Assembly: GCA_910583675.1 (NCBI GenBank)
Contig: CAJTYH010000007.1
Span: forward strand, 11,327-75,326
Source: an uncultured Muribaculaceae bacterium
Lineage (GTDB): Bacteria; Bacteroidota; Bacteroidia; Bacteroidales; Muribaculaceae
DNA: 64,000 nt
Direction: 5' to 3'
Shown in pieces: positions 1 through 8,614 of this stretch. A model generated the notes under the pieces. The model saw only the letters and a program-made list of their open reading frames with translations. It did not search any database and was not told where the DNA came from. How positions within the stretch are numbered: position 1 is the first letter of the stretch; every line of letters starts with the position of its first letter. A program made the translations under genes and the position numbers.

Positions 1-803
1 AGAAGATGCTTGCCGAGACCCATACAGACCCCGCCGAAGTGGAACTCCTCATATGCGCTACCTCAAACCCCGACTACCGCTTCCCATCCACCGGATCCAT
101 CATCTGCGAGGGCGCCGGACTCAAAAACGCCTATGCCTATGATATCCAGGCCGCATGCGCAGGCTTCATTGTTGCCCTTGAAGACGCTGCCGCATACATA
201 AAAAGTGGTCTGCGCAAGAAGGTGATCGTGGTTGCCGCAGAGAAAATGTCTTCGATGATCAACTACAACGACCGTGCCACATGCCCTCTCTTCGGTGACG
301 GGGCTGCCTGTGTAATGGTCGAGCCCACCGAAGATCCGGGAGTCGGAGTACTTGACGCCGTATTCCACGTCGACGGCCGCGGACTTGAACATCTGGTCAT
401 GTGGGGAGGAGGATCGGCAAAGCCAACGACTCAAGCTACACTTGACGAAGGATTGCACTACCTTTTCCAGGACGGCAGGAACGTATACAAGAATGCTGTC
501 ACCGACATGTATACCGCATCGGTGGACATACTTAAGCGCAACGACCTGACTGCCGAGACAATTGACTGGCTCGTGCCACATCAGGCCAACCTCCGCATAA
601 TAGAGGCTGTAAGCTCACGCGCCGGCATACCCTCGGAAAAAGTGCTTGTGAACATACAGCACACCGGCAACACCTCGGCAGCCTCAATACCCCTCTGCCT
701 TGACGAATACAAGGATCGCCTCAAGAAAGGCGACAAGATCCTCCTGACCGCATTCGGAGCAGGATTCACCTGGGGCTCCATGCTTCTGGTTTGGGATATG
801 TAA
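1..803 (+). CDS. fabH: 3-oxoacyl-ACP synthase III (FabH), 5' truncated by the window
   Basis: Beta-ketoacyl-ACP synthase III, which starts type II fatty acid synthesis by condensing acetyl-CoA with malonyl-ACP in the cytosol. The reading frame is already open at the first base, so the N-terminal part (about 60-70 residues by comparison with the usual 320-335 aa) lies upstream. The full catalytic triad is visible: Cys in the ACAGF motif (residue 51 counted from the ATG at position 6), His in PHQAN (192) and Asn in HTGNTS (222). The C-terminal GAGFTWGSMLL signature is intact. It is followed by a hairpin with a T tract and then era; fabH-era-der is a common Bacteroidetes gene order. The internal ATG at position 6 is not the real start because it would remove part of the first thiolase half. 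Confidence 0.95.
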   Translation, partial: KMLAETHTDPAEVELLICATSNPDYRFPSTGSIICEGAGLKNAYAYDIQAACAGFIVALEDAAAYIKSGLRKKVIVVAAEKMSSMINYNDRATCPLFGDGAACVMVEPTEDPGVGVLDAVFHVDGRGLEHLVMWGGGSAKPTTQATLDEGLHYLFQDGRNVYKNAVTDMYTASVDILKRNDLTAETIDWLVPHQANLRIIEAVSSRAGIPSEKVLVNIQHTGNTSAASIPLCLDEYKDRLKKGDKILLTAFGAGFTWGSMLLVWDM

Positions 804-857
804 TTGACTGCCAGCCATAAGAGCGAGCCATCATCGCGACAAGGCTGAAAAAGTTTC

Positions 858-890
858 AAAAATAGCATCTTTTAAGATGCTATTTTTGTT
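858..890 (+). terminator. Intrinsic terminator after fabH
   Basis: A perfect 14-bp inverted repeat (AAAAATAGCATCTT at 858-871 and its complement at 874-887) followed by TGTT. The right arm also contains TATTTTTG (881-888), which fits the -7 promoter consensus, so the same bases might help start era transcription; no TTG lies at the right distance upstream. Confidence 0.75.
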
Positions 891-925
891 TATCCTAAAA
901 CCCAGAGACCAAAAACAATCAGAAT

Positions 926-1858
926 ATGAGCGACAACATCCAAGAAGAAAAAAACAACGCAGAGGTTCCATCCACAAACCATAAGGCAGGATTCGTAAAC
1001 ATTGTCGGCAATCCTAACGTAGGCAAGTCCACATTGATGAACGACCTTGTCGGGGAACGGGTAAGTATCATCACTTCAAAGGCGCAGACCACACGCCACC
1101 GCATAACCGGCATCGTCAATACGCCGGAATATCAGATAGTATTCTCCGATACTCCCGGTGTCCTCAAGCCCAACTACAAGCTGCAGGAAAGCATGCTCAG
1201 CTATGCTCAGGGAGCACTGACCGACGCAGACATACTTCTATACGTGACCGACGTGGTGGAAGACCCCACCAAGAATGCCGACTTCGTGGCACGCGTTGCG
1301 AAGGAAACCATACCAGTACTGCTGGTCATCAACAAGATAGATCTCCTAAAGAACAACGGAGAACTTGATGTGATAGTGGCAAAATGGAAAGAGCTCCTGC
1401 CCAATGCCGAAATATTCCCGCTTTCCGCAAAGGAACATTTCAACGTGGCCAACCTCATGGCACGCATAGTCGAACTGCTCCCCCCCTCCCCACCTTATTT
1501 CGGGAAGGACGCACTCACCGACAAGCCCGCACGCTTCTTCGTTACGGAAATCATACGTGAGAAGATCCTCACGAACTATGACAAGGAAATACCCTACAGC
1601 GTGGAGGTGATCGTAGAGAAATTCGACGAGAGCGAACACTCCATCCACATCATGGCCACAATTTTCGTGGAACGCGACAGCCAGAAGGGCATACTCATCG
1701 GCAAGGGCGGATCCATGCTCAAGAAAGTAGGCACCGCAGCACGCCTGGACATTGAGAAATTCTTCGACAAGAGCGTATACCTCGAACTCCACGTAAAGGT
1801 AGAGCCCAACTGGCGCAACCGCGAAAACAAGCTCAAGGCTTTCGGCTACATCGAATAA
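926..1858 (+). CDS. era: GTPase Era
   Basis: Era, a GTP-binding protein that binds the 3' end of 16S rRNA and acts in 30S subunit maturation. The 310-aa product has G1 GNPNVGKST (28-36), G3 DTPG (75-78), G4 NKID (136-139) and a C-terminal KH RNA-binding domain with the GKGG loop (about residues 225-300). There is a slightly long, hydrophilic N-terminal extension of about 20 residues before the GTPase core. The ATG at 926 fits the usual length. It lies 122 bp after fabH and 140 bp before der, another ribosome-assembly GTPase, so the two probably share a translation-related role without overlapping. Confidence 0.96.
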   Translation: MSDNIQEEKNNAEVPSTNHKAGFVNIVGNPNVGKSTLMNDLVGERVSIITSKAQTTRHRITGIVNTPEYQIVFSDTPGVLKPNYKLQESMLSYAQGALTDADILLYVTDVVEDPTKNADFVARVAKETIPVLLVINKIDLLKNNGELDVIVAKWKELLPNAEIFPLSAKEHFNVANLMARIVELLPPSPPYFGKDALTDKPARFFVTEIIREKILTNYDKEIPYSVEVIVEKFDESEHSIHIMATIFVERDSQKGILIGKGGSMLKKVGTAARLDIEKFFDKSVYLELHVKVEPNWRNRENKLKAFGYIE

Positions 1859-1890
1859 CCGCCCCGACTACCCACGCCCCCCGGCCTCGC

Positions 1891-1918
1891 AAGTGATGAC
1901 GCGTAAGCGGAATCACTT
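1891..1918 (+). terminator. Hairpin between era and der
   Basis: AAGTGAT (1891-1897) pairs with ATCACTT (1912-1918), with an inner CGC/GCG pairing around a TAA loop. It is followed by a C/T-rich stretch, not a clean T tract, so termination is only a guess. Confidence 0.4.
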
Positions 1919-1934
1919 CCTCTTCCCCCCTCCC

Positions 1935-1965
1935 TTGCCGGATGAGGAAAAATGAACTATCTTTG
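1935..1965 (+). promoter_or_regulatory. Promoter of der
   Basis: TTG at 1935-1937, a 20-bp spacer and TATCTTTG at 1958-1965 match the Bacteroidetes -33/-7 promoter. The predicted leader before the ATG at 1999 is about 25-30 nt. Confidence 0.8.
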
Positions 1966-1998
1966 CACATCTTTTAACGCAGAACACCTGATATACGC

Positions 1999-3315
1999 AT
2001 GTCTCAACTCGTAGCAATCGTCGGACGCCCCAACGTGGGCAAATCGACCCTTTTCAACCGACTCACCGAATCTCGCCAGGCCATCGTCGACGAGACTGCC
2101 GGTACAACCAGAGACCGCCAGTACGGAAAAGTCGACTGGACGGGACGGGAATTTTCCATCGTAGACACCGGAGGATGGGTCGTAAACTCCGACGACATTT
2201 TCGAGGGGGAAATCAACAAACAGGTGCACCTTGCCATAGAGCAGGCAGATGAGATCCTGTTCGTGGTCGATGCCATGAACGGGGTGACAGACCTTGACGA
2301 CCATGTGGCAGAGATACTAAGGAAATCGAAGAAACCGGTAATCCTTGTAGCCAACAAGGTCGACTCCAACGAATGGCTGTACAATGTCCCCGAATTCTAC
2401 AGCCTCGGCCTGGGAGAGCCATACCCCGTAAGCGCGGTAAGCGGCTACGGCACAGGCGACCTTCTTGACGAGATTGTAAAGAAACTTCCGGTTCCCGACG
2501 ACAATGAGGAGGATCTGGAGGAAATTCCCCGATTCGCCATCGTGGGACGACCGAACGCCGGCAAATCGTCGCTCATCAACTCATTCATAGGAGAAGAGCG
2601 CCATATAGTCACAGACATCGCCGGCACCACCCGCGACAGCATCTACACCCGCTACACCAAGTTCGGCTTCGACTTCTATCTGGTGGATACCGCCGGCATA
2701 CGCAAGAAACAGAAAGTCAACGAGGACATAGAATACTATTCGGTAATACGATCCATCCGCGCCATAGAAGCCGCCGACGTATGCATCCTCATGATCGACG
2801 CCACACGCGGCATCGAAAGCCAGGATGCCAACATCTTCGGTCTTATACAGCGCAACAAGAAAGGACTTGTAGTATGCGTGAACAAATGGGACATAGCGGA
2901 GGACAAGAGCCTGGAAGCCCAGAAGCATTTCGAACAGGCCATCCGCAACCGCTTCGCCCCGTTCACCGACTTTCCGGTAATTTTCTGTTCCGCCCTTACC
3001 AAGCAACGCATCTACAAGGTGATAGAAACCGCAGTGGAGGTATACGGCAACCGCCGACGCGAGGTGTCGACTTCGCAGCTCAACAAGGTAATGCTTGAGG
3101 CCATAGGCGCATATCCGCCCCCCGCAAACAAGGGCAAATACATCAAGATCAAATATGTGACCCAGCTCAAGGGTGCGCCCGTGCCCACATTCATCTTCTT
3201 CTGCAACCTGCCGCAGTGGGTGAAGGAGCCTTACCGCCGCTTCCTCGAAAACAAGCTGCGCGAGCACTGGGACTTCAACGGGACTCCCATACAGGTGTTC
3301 ATGCGCGAGAAATAA
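1999..3315 (+). CDS. der: Ribosome biogenesis GTPase Der (EngA)
   Basis: Der is a double GTPase required for 50S subunit assembly. The 438-aa protein has two tandem G domains: the first with GRPNVGKST (9-17), DTGG and NKVD, and the second with GRPNAGKSS (183-191), DTAGIRKK and NKWD. A KH-like domain fills about residues 350-438. Length and architecture are standard. The ATG at 1999 follows a good -7 box and gives the expected MSQLVAIVGRPN start. The DUF2284 gene begins 28 bp after the stop and may be cotranscribed. Confidence 0.97.
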   Translation: MSQLVAIVGRPNVGKSTLFNRLTESRQAIVDETAGTTRDRQYGKVDWTGREFSIVDTGGWVVNSDDIFEGEINKQVHLAIEQADEILFVVDAMNGVTDLDDHVAEILRKSKKPVILVANKVDSNEWLYNVPEFYSLGLGEPYPVSAVSGYGTGDLLDEIVKKLPVPDDNEEDLEEIPRFAIVGRPNAGKSSLINSFIGEERHIVTDIAGTTRDSIYTRYTKFGFDFYLVDTAGIRKKQKVNEDIEYYSVIRSIRAIEAADVCILMIDATRGIESQDANIFGLIQRNKKGLVVCVNKWDIAEDKSLEAQKHFEQAIRNRFAPFTDFPVIFCSALTKQRIYKVIETAVEVYGNRRREVSTSQLNKVMLEAIGAYPPPANKGKYIKIKYVTQLKGAPVPTFIFFCNLPQWVKEPYRRFLENKLREHWDFNGTPIQVFMREK

Positions 3316-3343
3316 TGATCGCACACCATACATCACCACGATC

Positions 3344-3871
3344 TTGAACACCGAGACTTTCACCCGCACAATAGCGGTCAAGGACTACATGAAGCGCTTC
3401 CGAGATGCGGAGCGCTTCATCGGTTTATGCCGGCAATGCGGCAACTACGGGAAACGATGGGGATGCCCCCCGTTTGACCACGATCCTACCGACCGGCTCG
3501 GACGCTATTCTACAGCAGAGATCATCGTCACAACTATCCATCCCGACCGGAGCGGAATTCCAATATCCGAGGGTGCCAAAATAATGCGCCCGGTAAGGGA
3601 ACGGCTGGAACGCGAACTTCTGGCAAGGGAAGCACTCACAGGCGGACTGGCATTTACATTCGTCGGGGAATGCCTGAACTGCCCTTCCGGCTCCTGCACT
3701 CGCCCACAGGGTCTCCCCTGCCGCCACCCCGACAAAGTACGCCCGTCGCTCGAAGCATACGGATTCGACCTCGGCCGCACACTCAAGGAGCTATTCGGCA
3801 TGGAACTGCTATGGGGCACCGACGGCACCCTCCCCCGTTACCTCACACTGGTCTGCGCGCTCTTCCATTGA
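3344..3871 (+). CDS. DUF2284 predicted metal-binding protein
   Basis: A 175-aa cytosolic protein of the DUF2284 family, annotated elsewhere as predicted metal-binding; no reaction is known. Cysteines cluster as C29-x2-C32-x8-C41 (the last in the WGCPP motif) and C110-x2-C113-x4-C118-x7-C126, a pattern suggesting an Fe-S cluster or zinc site. The only start that keeps the N-terminus is TTG at 3344; no ATG or GTG exists in frame between the der stop and that codon, and the next ATG (about 3389) would remove 15 residues. It sits 28 bp after der with no separate promoter visible, so it is probably read from the der promoter. Confidence 0.8.
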   Translation: MNTETFTRTIAVKDYMKRFRDAERFIGLCRQCGNYGKRWGCPPFDHDPTDRLGRYSTAEIIVTTIHPDRSGIPISEGAKIMRPVRERLERELLAREALTGGLAFTFVGECLNCPSGSCTRPQGLPCRHPDKVRPSLEAYGFDLGRTLKELFGMELLWGTDGTLPRYLTLVCALFH

Positions 3872-3920
3872 AATTCCTTATCCACCACAAACCTATCCGA
3901 CAGGATCTCACTTTTTTTAT

Positions 3921-3928
3921 TAAATTTG
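3921..3928 (+). promoter_or_regulatory. -7 box (TAAATTTG) just before the small membrane protein
   Basis: TAAATTTG lies only 9 bases before the ATG at 3938, so the transcript would have almost no leader. The upstream stretch is T-rich but has no TTG at 19-20 bp. Confidence 0.55.
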
Positions 3929-3937
3929 CGACGCACA

Positions 3938-4354
3938 ATGACAGAAAGAGCTATAAATACTGCAACCGAACAGTCCACGTTTACGCGCATAAGGAAGTTC
4001 CTTATCCACCTGTCCGATAGCGAACCTGTGGGATGGTGCATCATCACCGCATCCACTTCCCTGATATGGTGGAACTGCTATACCGGATCATTGGCCGCCC
4101 CCGCTGTCACATGCCTTGCACTCATGGTCGCCATCGGCTATGGCATCGCAGCAGCCTTCAAGAAAGTACGCATAGTGCCTGAAAGTGCCATTGTCGGTAG
4201 CACACGCTATGCGTTTGTACTGTATATGCTCATCGTAAACGCCCGCCATGGCGTTTCTCCGGGATGGGCATGGTTCATAACTGCCGCTTACGCTACAGCA
4301 ATAGTATTCAGAGCCATCGAATGGCACAGAAAGAGAAAGCACGAAAAAACATGA
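3938..4354 (+). CDS. Small integral membrane protein, unknown function
   Basis: A 138-aa protein I do not recognise. It has a short charged N-terminus (about 30 residues), then four likely membrane segments: around the WCIITASTSLIWW stretch, the LAAPAVTCLALMVAIGYGIAA stretch, a segment around FVLYMLIV, and one around WAWFITAAYATAIVF, ending in a basic tail (HRKRKHEKT). I use the ATG at 3938; a TTG twelve bases upstream lies inside the promoter -7 box. It stands alone between the DUF2284 gene and gap. Its size and segment layout are like other uncharacterised Bacteroidales inner-membrane proteins, but no motif points to a transport or enzymatic role. Confidence 0.7.
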   Translation: MTERAINTATEQSTFTRIRKFLIHLSDSEPVGWCIITASTSLIWWNCYTGSLAAPAVTCLALMVAIGYGIAAAFKKVRIVPESAIVGSTRYAFVLYMLIVNARHGVSPGWAWFITAAYATAIVFRAIEWHRKRKHEKT

Positions 4355-4440
4355 AACCTGGCTTAGACAAAAGCTGTTAATTACTGAAATATTTCTTTAA
4401 TTATTCCGATGCCGGAATAAGTTTTTTTGAGAAAAATTAG

Positions 4441-4448
4441 TACCTTTG
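4441..4448 (+). promoter_or_regulatory. -7 box (TACCTTTG) of gap
   Basis: TACCTTTG 125 bp before the gap ATG implies a leader of about 120 nt. The leader contains an inverted pair (AGCGCTAAAGCTGC and later AGCTAG/AACAGC elements) but no structure I can name. Confidence 0.65.
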
Positions 4449-4573
4449 TATCGCTTAAAGCGCACCTACCGATTGTTATAAAGGCAGTGAGCGCTAAAGC
4501 TGCTGATATTCAGCTAGTTTTAACAGCAACTAACAATTAAACACCAATAATTTATTTTTATTCATTATCCACT

Positions 4574-5584
4574 ATGACTAAAATAGGTATTAACGGCTTC
4601 GGTCGTATCGGCCGTTTCGTATTCCGCGCATCAACCAAGCGCGACGACATCGAAGTTGTAGCTATCAACGACCTTCTTCCCGTTGACTACATGGCGTACA
4701 TGCTCAAGTATGACACCATGCATGGCAAATTCGACGGCACTGTAGATTTCGACCTCGAAAAGAGCCTTCTCATCGTAAACGGCAAGACTATCCGCGTCAC
4801 CGCTTGCAAGAACCCCGCAGAAATCGCTTGGGGCGAAGTTGGTGCTGAATACGTTGTTGAATCTACCGGTCTTTTCCTCACGAAGGAAAAAGCTCAGGGT
4901 CACATCGAAGCCGGCGCAAAATATGTGGTTATGTCAGCTCCCTCCAAGGACGACACCCCCATGTTCGTTTGCGGCGTAAACGACGACACCTACGTAAAGG
5001 GCACACAGTTCGTTTCCAACGCTTCCTGCACCACAAACTGCCTCGCACCCATCACCAAGGTGCTCAACGACAAATTCGGCGTTGTTGAAGGCCTCATGAC
5101 TACCGTACACTCTACCACAGCTACCCAGAAGACCGTAGACGGCCCCTCCATGAAGGACTGGCGCGGTGGCCGTGCTGCTTCCGGCAACATCATCCCCTCT
5201 TCCACAGGTGCTGCAAAGGCTGTAGGCAAAGTCATCCCCGAACTCAACGGCAAGCTCACCGGCATGTCAATGCGTGTCCCCACCCTTGACGTATCCGTAG
5301 TTGACCTCACTGTAAACCTCGCTAAGCCCGCTACCTACGCAGAGATCTGCGCAGCTATGAAGGAGGCTTCCGAAGGCGAGCTCAAGGGCATCCTCGGCTA
5401 CACCGAAGACGCAGTCGTTTCAAGCGACTTCCTCGGCGACGCACGCACCTCTATCTTCGACGCAAAGGCCGGTATCCAGCTCACCCCCACCTTCGTTAAG
5501 GTAGTAAGCTGGTACGACAATGAGATCGGCTACTCCAACAAGGTTCTCGACCTCATCGCAAAGATGGTCAAGATCAACGGCTAA
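4574..5584 (+). CDS. gap: Glyceraldehyde-3-phosphate dehydrogenase, type I
   Basis: NAD-dependent GAPDH of glycolysis, converting glyceraldehyde-3-phosphate to 1,3-bisphosphoglycerate in the cytosol. The 336-aa product shows the Rossmann start INGFGRIGR, the catalytic cysteine in SNASCTTNC (C152) and the general-base histidine in TTVHSTT (H179), plus the C-terminal SWYDNEIGYSNK motif. The codon use is visibly more biased (GCT, GTT, CTC, AAG) than in its neighbours, as expected for a highly expressed gene. It has its own promoter with a long leader and its own terminator. Confidence 0.98.
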   Translation: MTKIGINGFGRIGRFVFRASTKRDDIEVVAINDLLPVDYMAYMLKYDTMHGKFDGTVDFDLEKSLLIVNGKTIRVTACKNPAEIAWGEVGAEYVVESTGLFLTKEKAQGHIEAGAKYVVMSAPSKDDTPMFVCGVNDDTYVKGTQFVSNASCTTNCLAPITKVLNDKFGVVEGLMTTVHSTTATQKTVDGPSMKDWRGGRAASGNIIPSSTGAAKAVGKVIPELNGKLTGMSMRVPTLDVSVVDLTVNLAKPATYAEICAAMKEASEGELKGILGYTEDAVVSSDFLGDARTSIFDAKAGIQLTPTFVKVVSWYDNEIGYSNKVLDLIAKMVKING

Positions 5585-5610
5585 TCCCCGACAGGAATTA
5601 CCCATATACC

Positions 5611-5648
5611 GGGGCGATGTGTCAAAATTGGCATATCGCCCCCTTTTT
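5611..5648 (+). terminator. Intrinsic terminator after gap
   Basis: GGGGCGAT (5611-5618) pairs with ATCGCCCC (5635-5642), followed by CTTTTT. Confidence 0.8.
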
Positions 5649-5691
5649 GTCTCCTTATGGCAATCGTGCTGTCAGATATCCCCGGATTGAT

Positions 5692-5699
5692 TATCTTTG
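5692..5699 (+). promoter_or_regulatory. -7 box (TATCTTTG) of the GH78 gene
   Basis: TATCTTTG 28 bases before the ATG at 5727. The TTG at 5697, which would extend the reading frame by ten residues, is part of this box and cannot be the start. Confidence 0.7.
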
Positions 5700-5726
5700 C
5701 AGAAACCAAACATCCCACATAAATTC

Positions 5727-8594
5727 ATGTACAGAATCCCAACCATCTTCCTGATAATACTCACCCTAACCGCCAAGAACTTTCGCATAGGCGCACGAAC
5801 AGCACACGACTTCAGGGCTGCAGATCTCACCTGCGAGTATCTAACCGATCCTCTTGGCGTCAGCAATGAGGAACAACCGCGTCTGGGATGGAGGACGGAA
5901 GTTGCCGACATGCAAGCCAGACCTAACCTTACACAGACGGCCTACCAGATCATGGCTGCATCATCCGGGGAAAAGCTCGCCAAGGGAGATGCCGATTTAT
6001 GGAACAGCGGGAAAGTCGCCTCATCGCAATCAGCACAGATACCCTACGGCGGCGTTCTTCCCGATGAAGGATCCCTATGTCACTGGAAAGTACGCCTATG
6101 GGACAACCGCGGACGCGTCTCCGACTGGAGCGCACCCGCAATATGGGGCACCGGGATAAACCGGTGGAGGGCGCAATGGATCGGCGGCAAACGAGATGAA
6201 GCGATCCACAGATACGCAGAATATGTCCGCCTCCACCATTCCGACAGCGATTTTGACACACGCTACTGGGAAAATCCGCCGGCGCTCCCCTCCCCCTTGC
6301 TGCGGAAAGCATTCGTGCTCCCCCCGGATATTACAAGAGCCACACTATATGCATCGGCCATAGGCTATTATGAGATATGGATAAACGGCATGCGCGTCGG
6401 CGACCAATTGCAAGCACCTGAATGGACGGACTATTCAGACCACGTGCAGTACCAGACATACGATGTGACCCGACTTGTCCTGCCGGGTGAGAACGCCATA
6501 GGCGCGACACTCGCTGACGGATGGGCGCTGGGTCGTCTGGCCGGGGTGAAATGGATGCGCAGTTTTCCTCACCGGGGATTTTATGCGCTTGACCGACGGC
6601 TGATCGCAGAACTGCACATCGAAACGAAAGACGGGTCAACGATAGTGATACCCACCGATGACAGTTGGAAAATAAACCCCGACGGCTATATCCGCGAGGC
6701 CGACAATTTCGCCGGGCAGACCATAGACGCGACAAGGATCCCCGCCGGATGGCAACTCCCGAGGTTCAAGGAATCAGCCGGATGGGAACACGCACTGGCA
6801 GACACCGCCCTGCAAATCCCCCTCACACCCCAACGCAATGAGCCAATAAGGGCACACACCACTCTCAAACCTGTCAGGATATGGAAAGACGGCGAAAGAT
6901 TCCTGATAGATTTCGGACAGAACATCGCCGGCCACTGCAAGCTCAAGATAAAGGGTGAAAGAGGCGACACCGTGACATTGCGACATGGCGAGTGGCTCAA
7001 TGACGACGGCACGATATATACCCAAAGCCTCGGATATGCCAAAGCCACAGACAGGTTCATTCTTTCCGGCAAGGAAGACATATTCGAACCGACTTTCACA
7101 TACCACGGATTCCAATATGCGGAAGCGACAGGGATCAAGGGCGCACTTACCCCTGAAATGATAGAGGCGAAGGCGGTTGCATCACACGCCCGACAGACCG
7201 GTCGGTTCAGATGCTCGGACGACAGATTGAACAAACTTTTCAGCAACATCCTCTGGACACAACGCAACAACATGTTCAGCGTGCTCACCGACAATCCTTC
7301 CCGCGACGAGCGCACAGGCGCGATGGGCGACATACAGATATTCGCACAAACCGCGATTTTCAACATGGACATGGCACCCTTCCTGACCAAGTATCTGTAC
7401 GACATGAAAGACGTGGCACCCAACGGCCAATTCATGTCAATGATACCGTCATTGAAAAATCCCGGCTTGTGGGATGGGTGGATCGGTGCCCCGGGATGGT
7501 GTGAGGCAGGTCTCATATTACCATTGCGGCTGTATGAGAATTACGGTGACACCCGCGCCTTGAGCGCACTTTACAAGGAAATGAAAGGCCACATAGACGC
7601 TACAATCCGCGAAAATCCGGACTTGATATGGAAAGTGCGTCACAATCACAATGGCGACTGGCTGAACGCCAACACCATCACCTCACCACCCGATGCCACA
7701 TTCAACACCACCCGCGGCGCTACGCCCGACGATCTTTTCGCCACTGCATTCCTCGCATACTCCACGCGGTTGCTTTCTGAGATAGCGGACATATTGGGTC
7801 ACAATGACGACCGCCGCAAATATTCCGCCTTGGCTTCGGAGATAAGAGACCGCTTTGCAGACGAATTCGTTGATCCCGACGGTAAAGTCGCAGGAGACAC
7901 ACAGGGGGCATACTCCATATCACTGGCTTACGATCTGATTCCTGAAGAATTACGCGACAAGAGCTTTTCACACCTGCTCAGATGCATAGAGGAGTATGAC
8001 TACCGTCTTTCAACGGGCTTCATATCCACCCCGATGATGATGCAGCTATTGGTGGATTTCGGACGCGCCGACATCGCATACCGACTGCTCATGTCCACAC
8101 GGTTCCCGTCGTGGCTCTATATCGTCAACAACGGTGCCACCACCGTATGGGAACGATGGGACGCATGGATCCCGGGACGCGGATTTCAGAATCCGGCCAT
8201 GAACTCGCTCGACCATGTGGCATTCGGCGCGGTAGGCGAATGGATGTACCGCAACATATTGGGAATAAATCCCGATCCGAAATCACCGGGATACAGCCAC
8301 TTCATACTGCGCCCTATCCCCGGAGGCGGTCTTACCTGGGCGGAAGGAAGTTACGACTCCGTCAAGGGACAAATAAGTTCGGCATGGGAAACTGCCGGAA
8401 GATCTACCACCTACCGTTTCACGATTCCCGCCAACACCAGCGCCACGGTGATACTCCCTGATTGCAAGCCGGAAGAGATCAGCAGCCTCATCCCGCAGAC
8501 CGCCACCAGACCGGCGTTCAAACACACCAACGGCAACTCATCCACGGAACTTGGATCCGGAGAATACACCTTTATTGTAAAGAAAGCCTCCTAA
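5727..8594 (+). CDS. Secreted alpha-L-rhamnosidase, GH78 family
   Basis: Likely releases terminal alpha-L-rhamnose from plant glycans or glycoconjugates. The 955-aa protein begins with a hydrophobic signal segment (YRIPTIFLIILTLTAK). The order is that of bacterial rhamnosidases: an N-terminal beta-sandwich opening with CEYLTDPLGV (about 25-130), a rhamnosidase N/CBM67-like jelly roll (about 180-330, with YEIWINGMRVGD and LADGWALG), a concanavalin-like domain (about 370-470), the (alpha/alpha)6 barrel (about 480-850) and a C-terminal beta domain. The GH78 acid motif DERTGAMGD is near residue 527, and the GATTVWERWD element with its conserved Glu is near 808. It stands alone with its own promoter, facing a TonB-type barrel gene whose stop is 20 bp away; no SusC/D pair is adjacent. 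Confidence 0.9.
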   Translation: MYRIPTIFLIILTLTAKNFRIGARTAHDFRAADLTCEYLTDPLGVSNEEQPRLGWRTEVADMQARPNLTQTAYQIMAASSGEKLAKGDADLWNSGKVASSQSAQIPYGGVLPDEGSLCHWKVRLWDNRGRVSDWSAPAIWGTGINRWRAQWIGGKRDEAIHRYAEYVRLHHSDSDFDTRYWENPPALPSPLLRKAFVLPPDITRATLYASAIGYYEIWINGMRVGDQLQAPEWTDYSDHVQYQTYDVTRLVLPGENAIGATLADGWALGRLAGVKWMRSFPHRGFYALDRRLIAELHIETKDGSTIVIPTDDSWKINPDGYIREADNFAGQTIDATRIPAGWQLPRFKESAGWEHALADTALQIPLTPQRNEPIRAHTTLKPVRIWKDGERFLIDFGQNIAGHCKLKIKGERGDTVTLRHGEWLNDDGTIYTQSLGYAKATDRFILSGKEDIFEPTFTYHGFQYAEATGIKGALTPEMIEAKAVASHARQTGRFRCSDDRLNKLFSNILWTQRNNMFSVLTDNPSRDERTGAMGDIQIFAQTAIFNMDMAPFLTKYLYDMKDVAPNGQFMSMIPSLKNPGLWDGWIGAPGWCEAGLILPLRLYENYGDTRALSALYKEMKGHIDATIRENPDLIWKVRHNHNGDWLNANTITSPPDATFNTTRGATPDDLFATAFLAYSTRLLSEIADILGHNDDRRKYSALASEIRDRFADEFVDPDGKVAGDTQGAYSISLAYDLIPEELRDKSFSHLLRCIEEYDYRLSTGFISTPMMMQLLVDFGRADIAYRLLMSTRFPSWLYIVNNGATTVWERWDAWIPGRGFQNPAMNSLDHVAFGAVGEWMYRNILGINPDPKSPGYSHFILRPIPGGGLTWAEGSYDSVKGQISSAWETAGRSTTYRFTIPANTSATVILPDCKPEEISSLIPQTATRPAFKHTNGNSSTELGSGEYTFIVKKAS

Positions 8595-8614
8595 GCGGTA
8601 AACGCGGACACAGA

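Noticed and set aside
3878..4573. Three DnaA-box-like sites: TTATCCACC at 3878 and 4002 and TTATCCACT at 4565, as a possible replication origin
   Set aside because: Each lacks the last A of TTATCCACA, they are spread over 700 bp, and there is no AT-rich unwinding region, dnaA or dnaN nearby.
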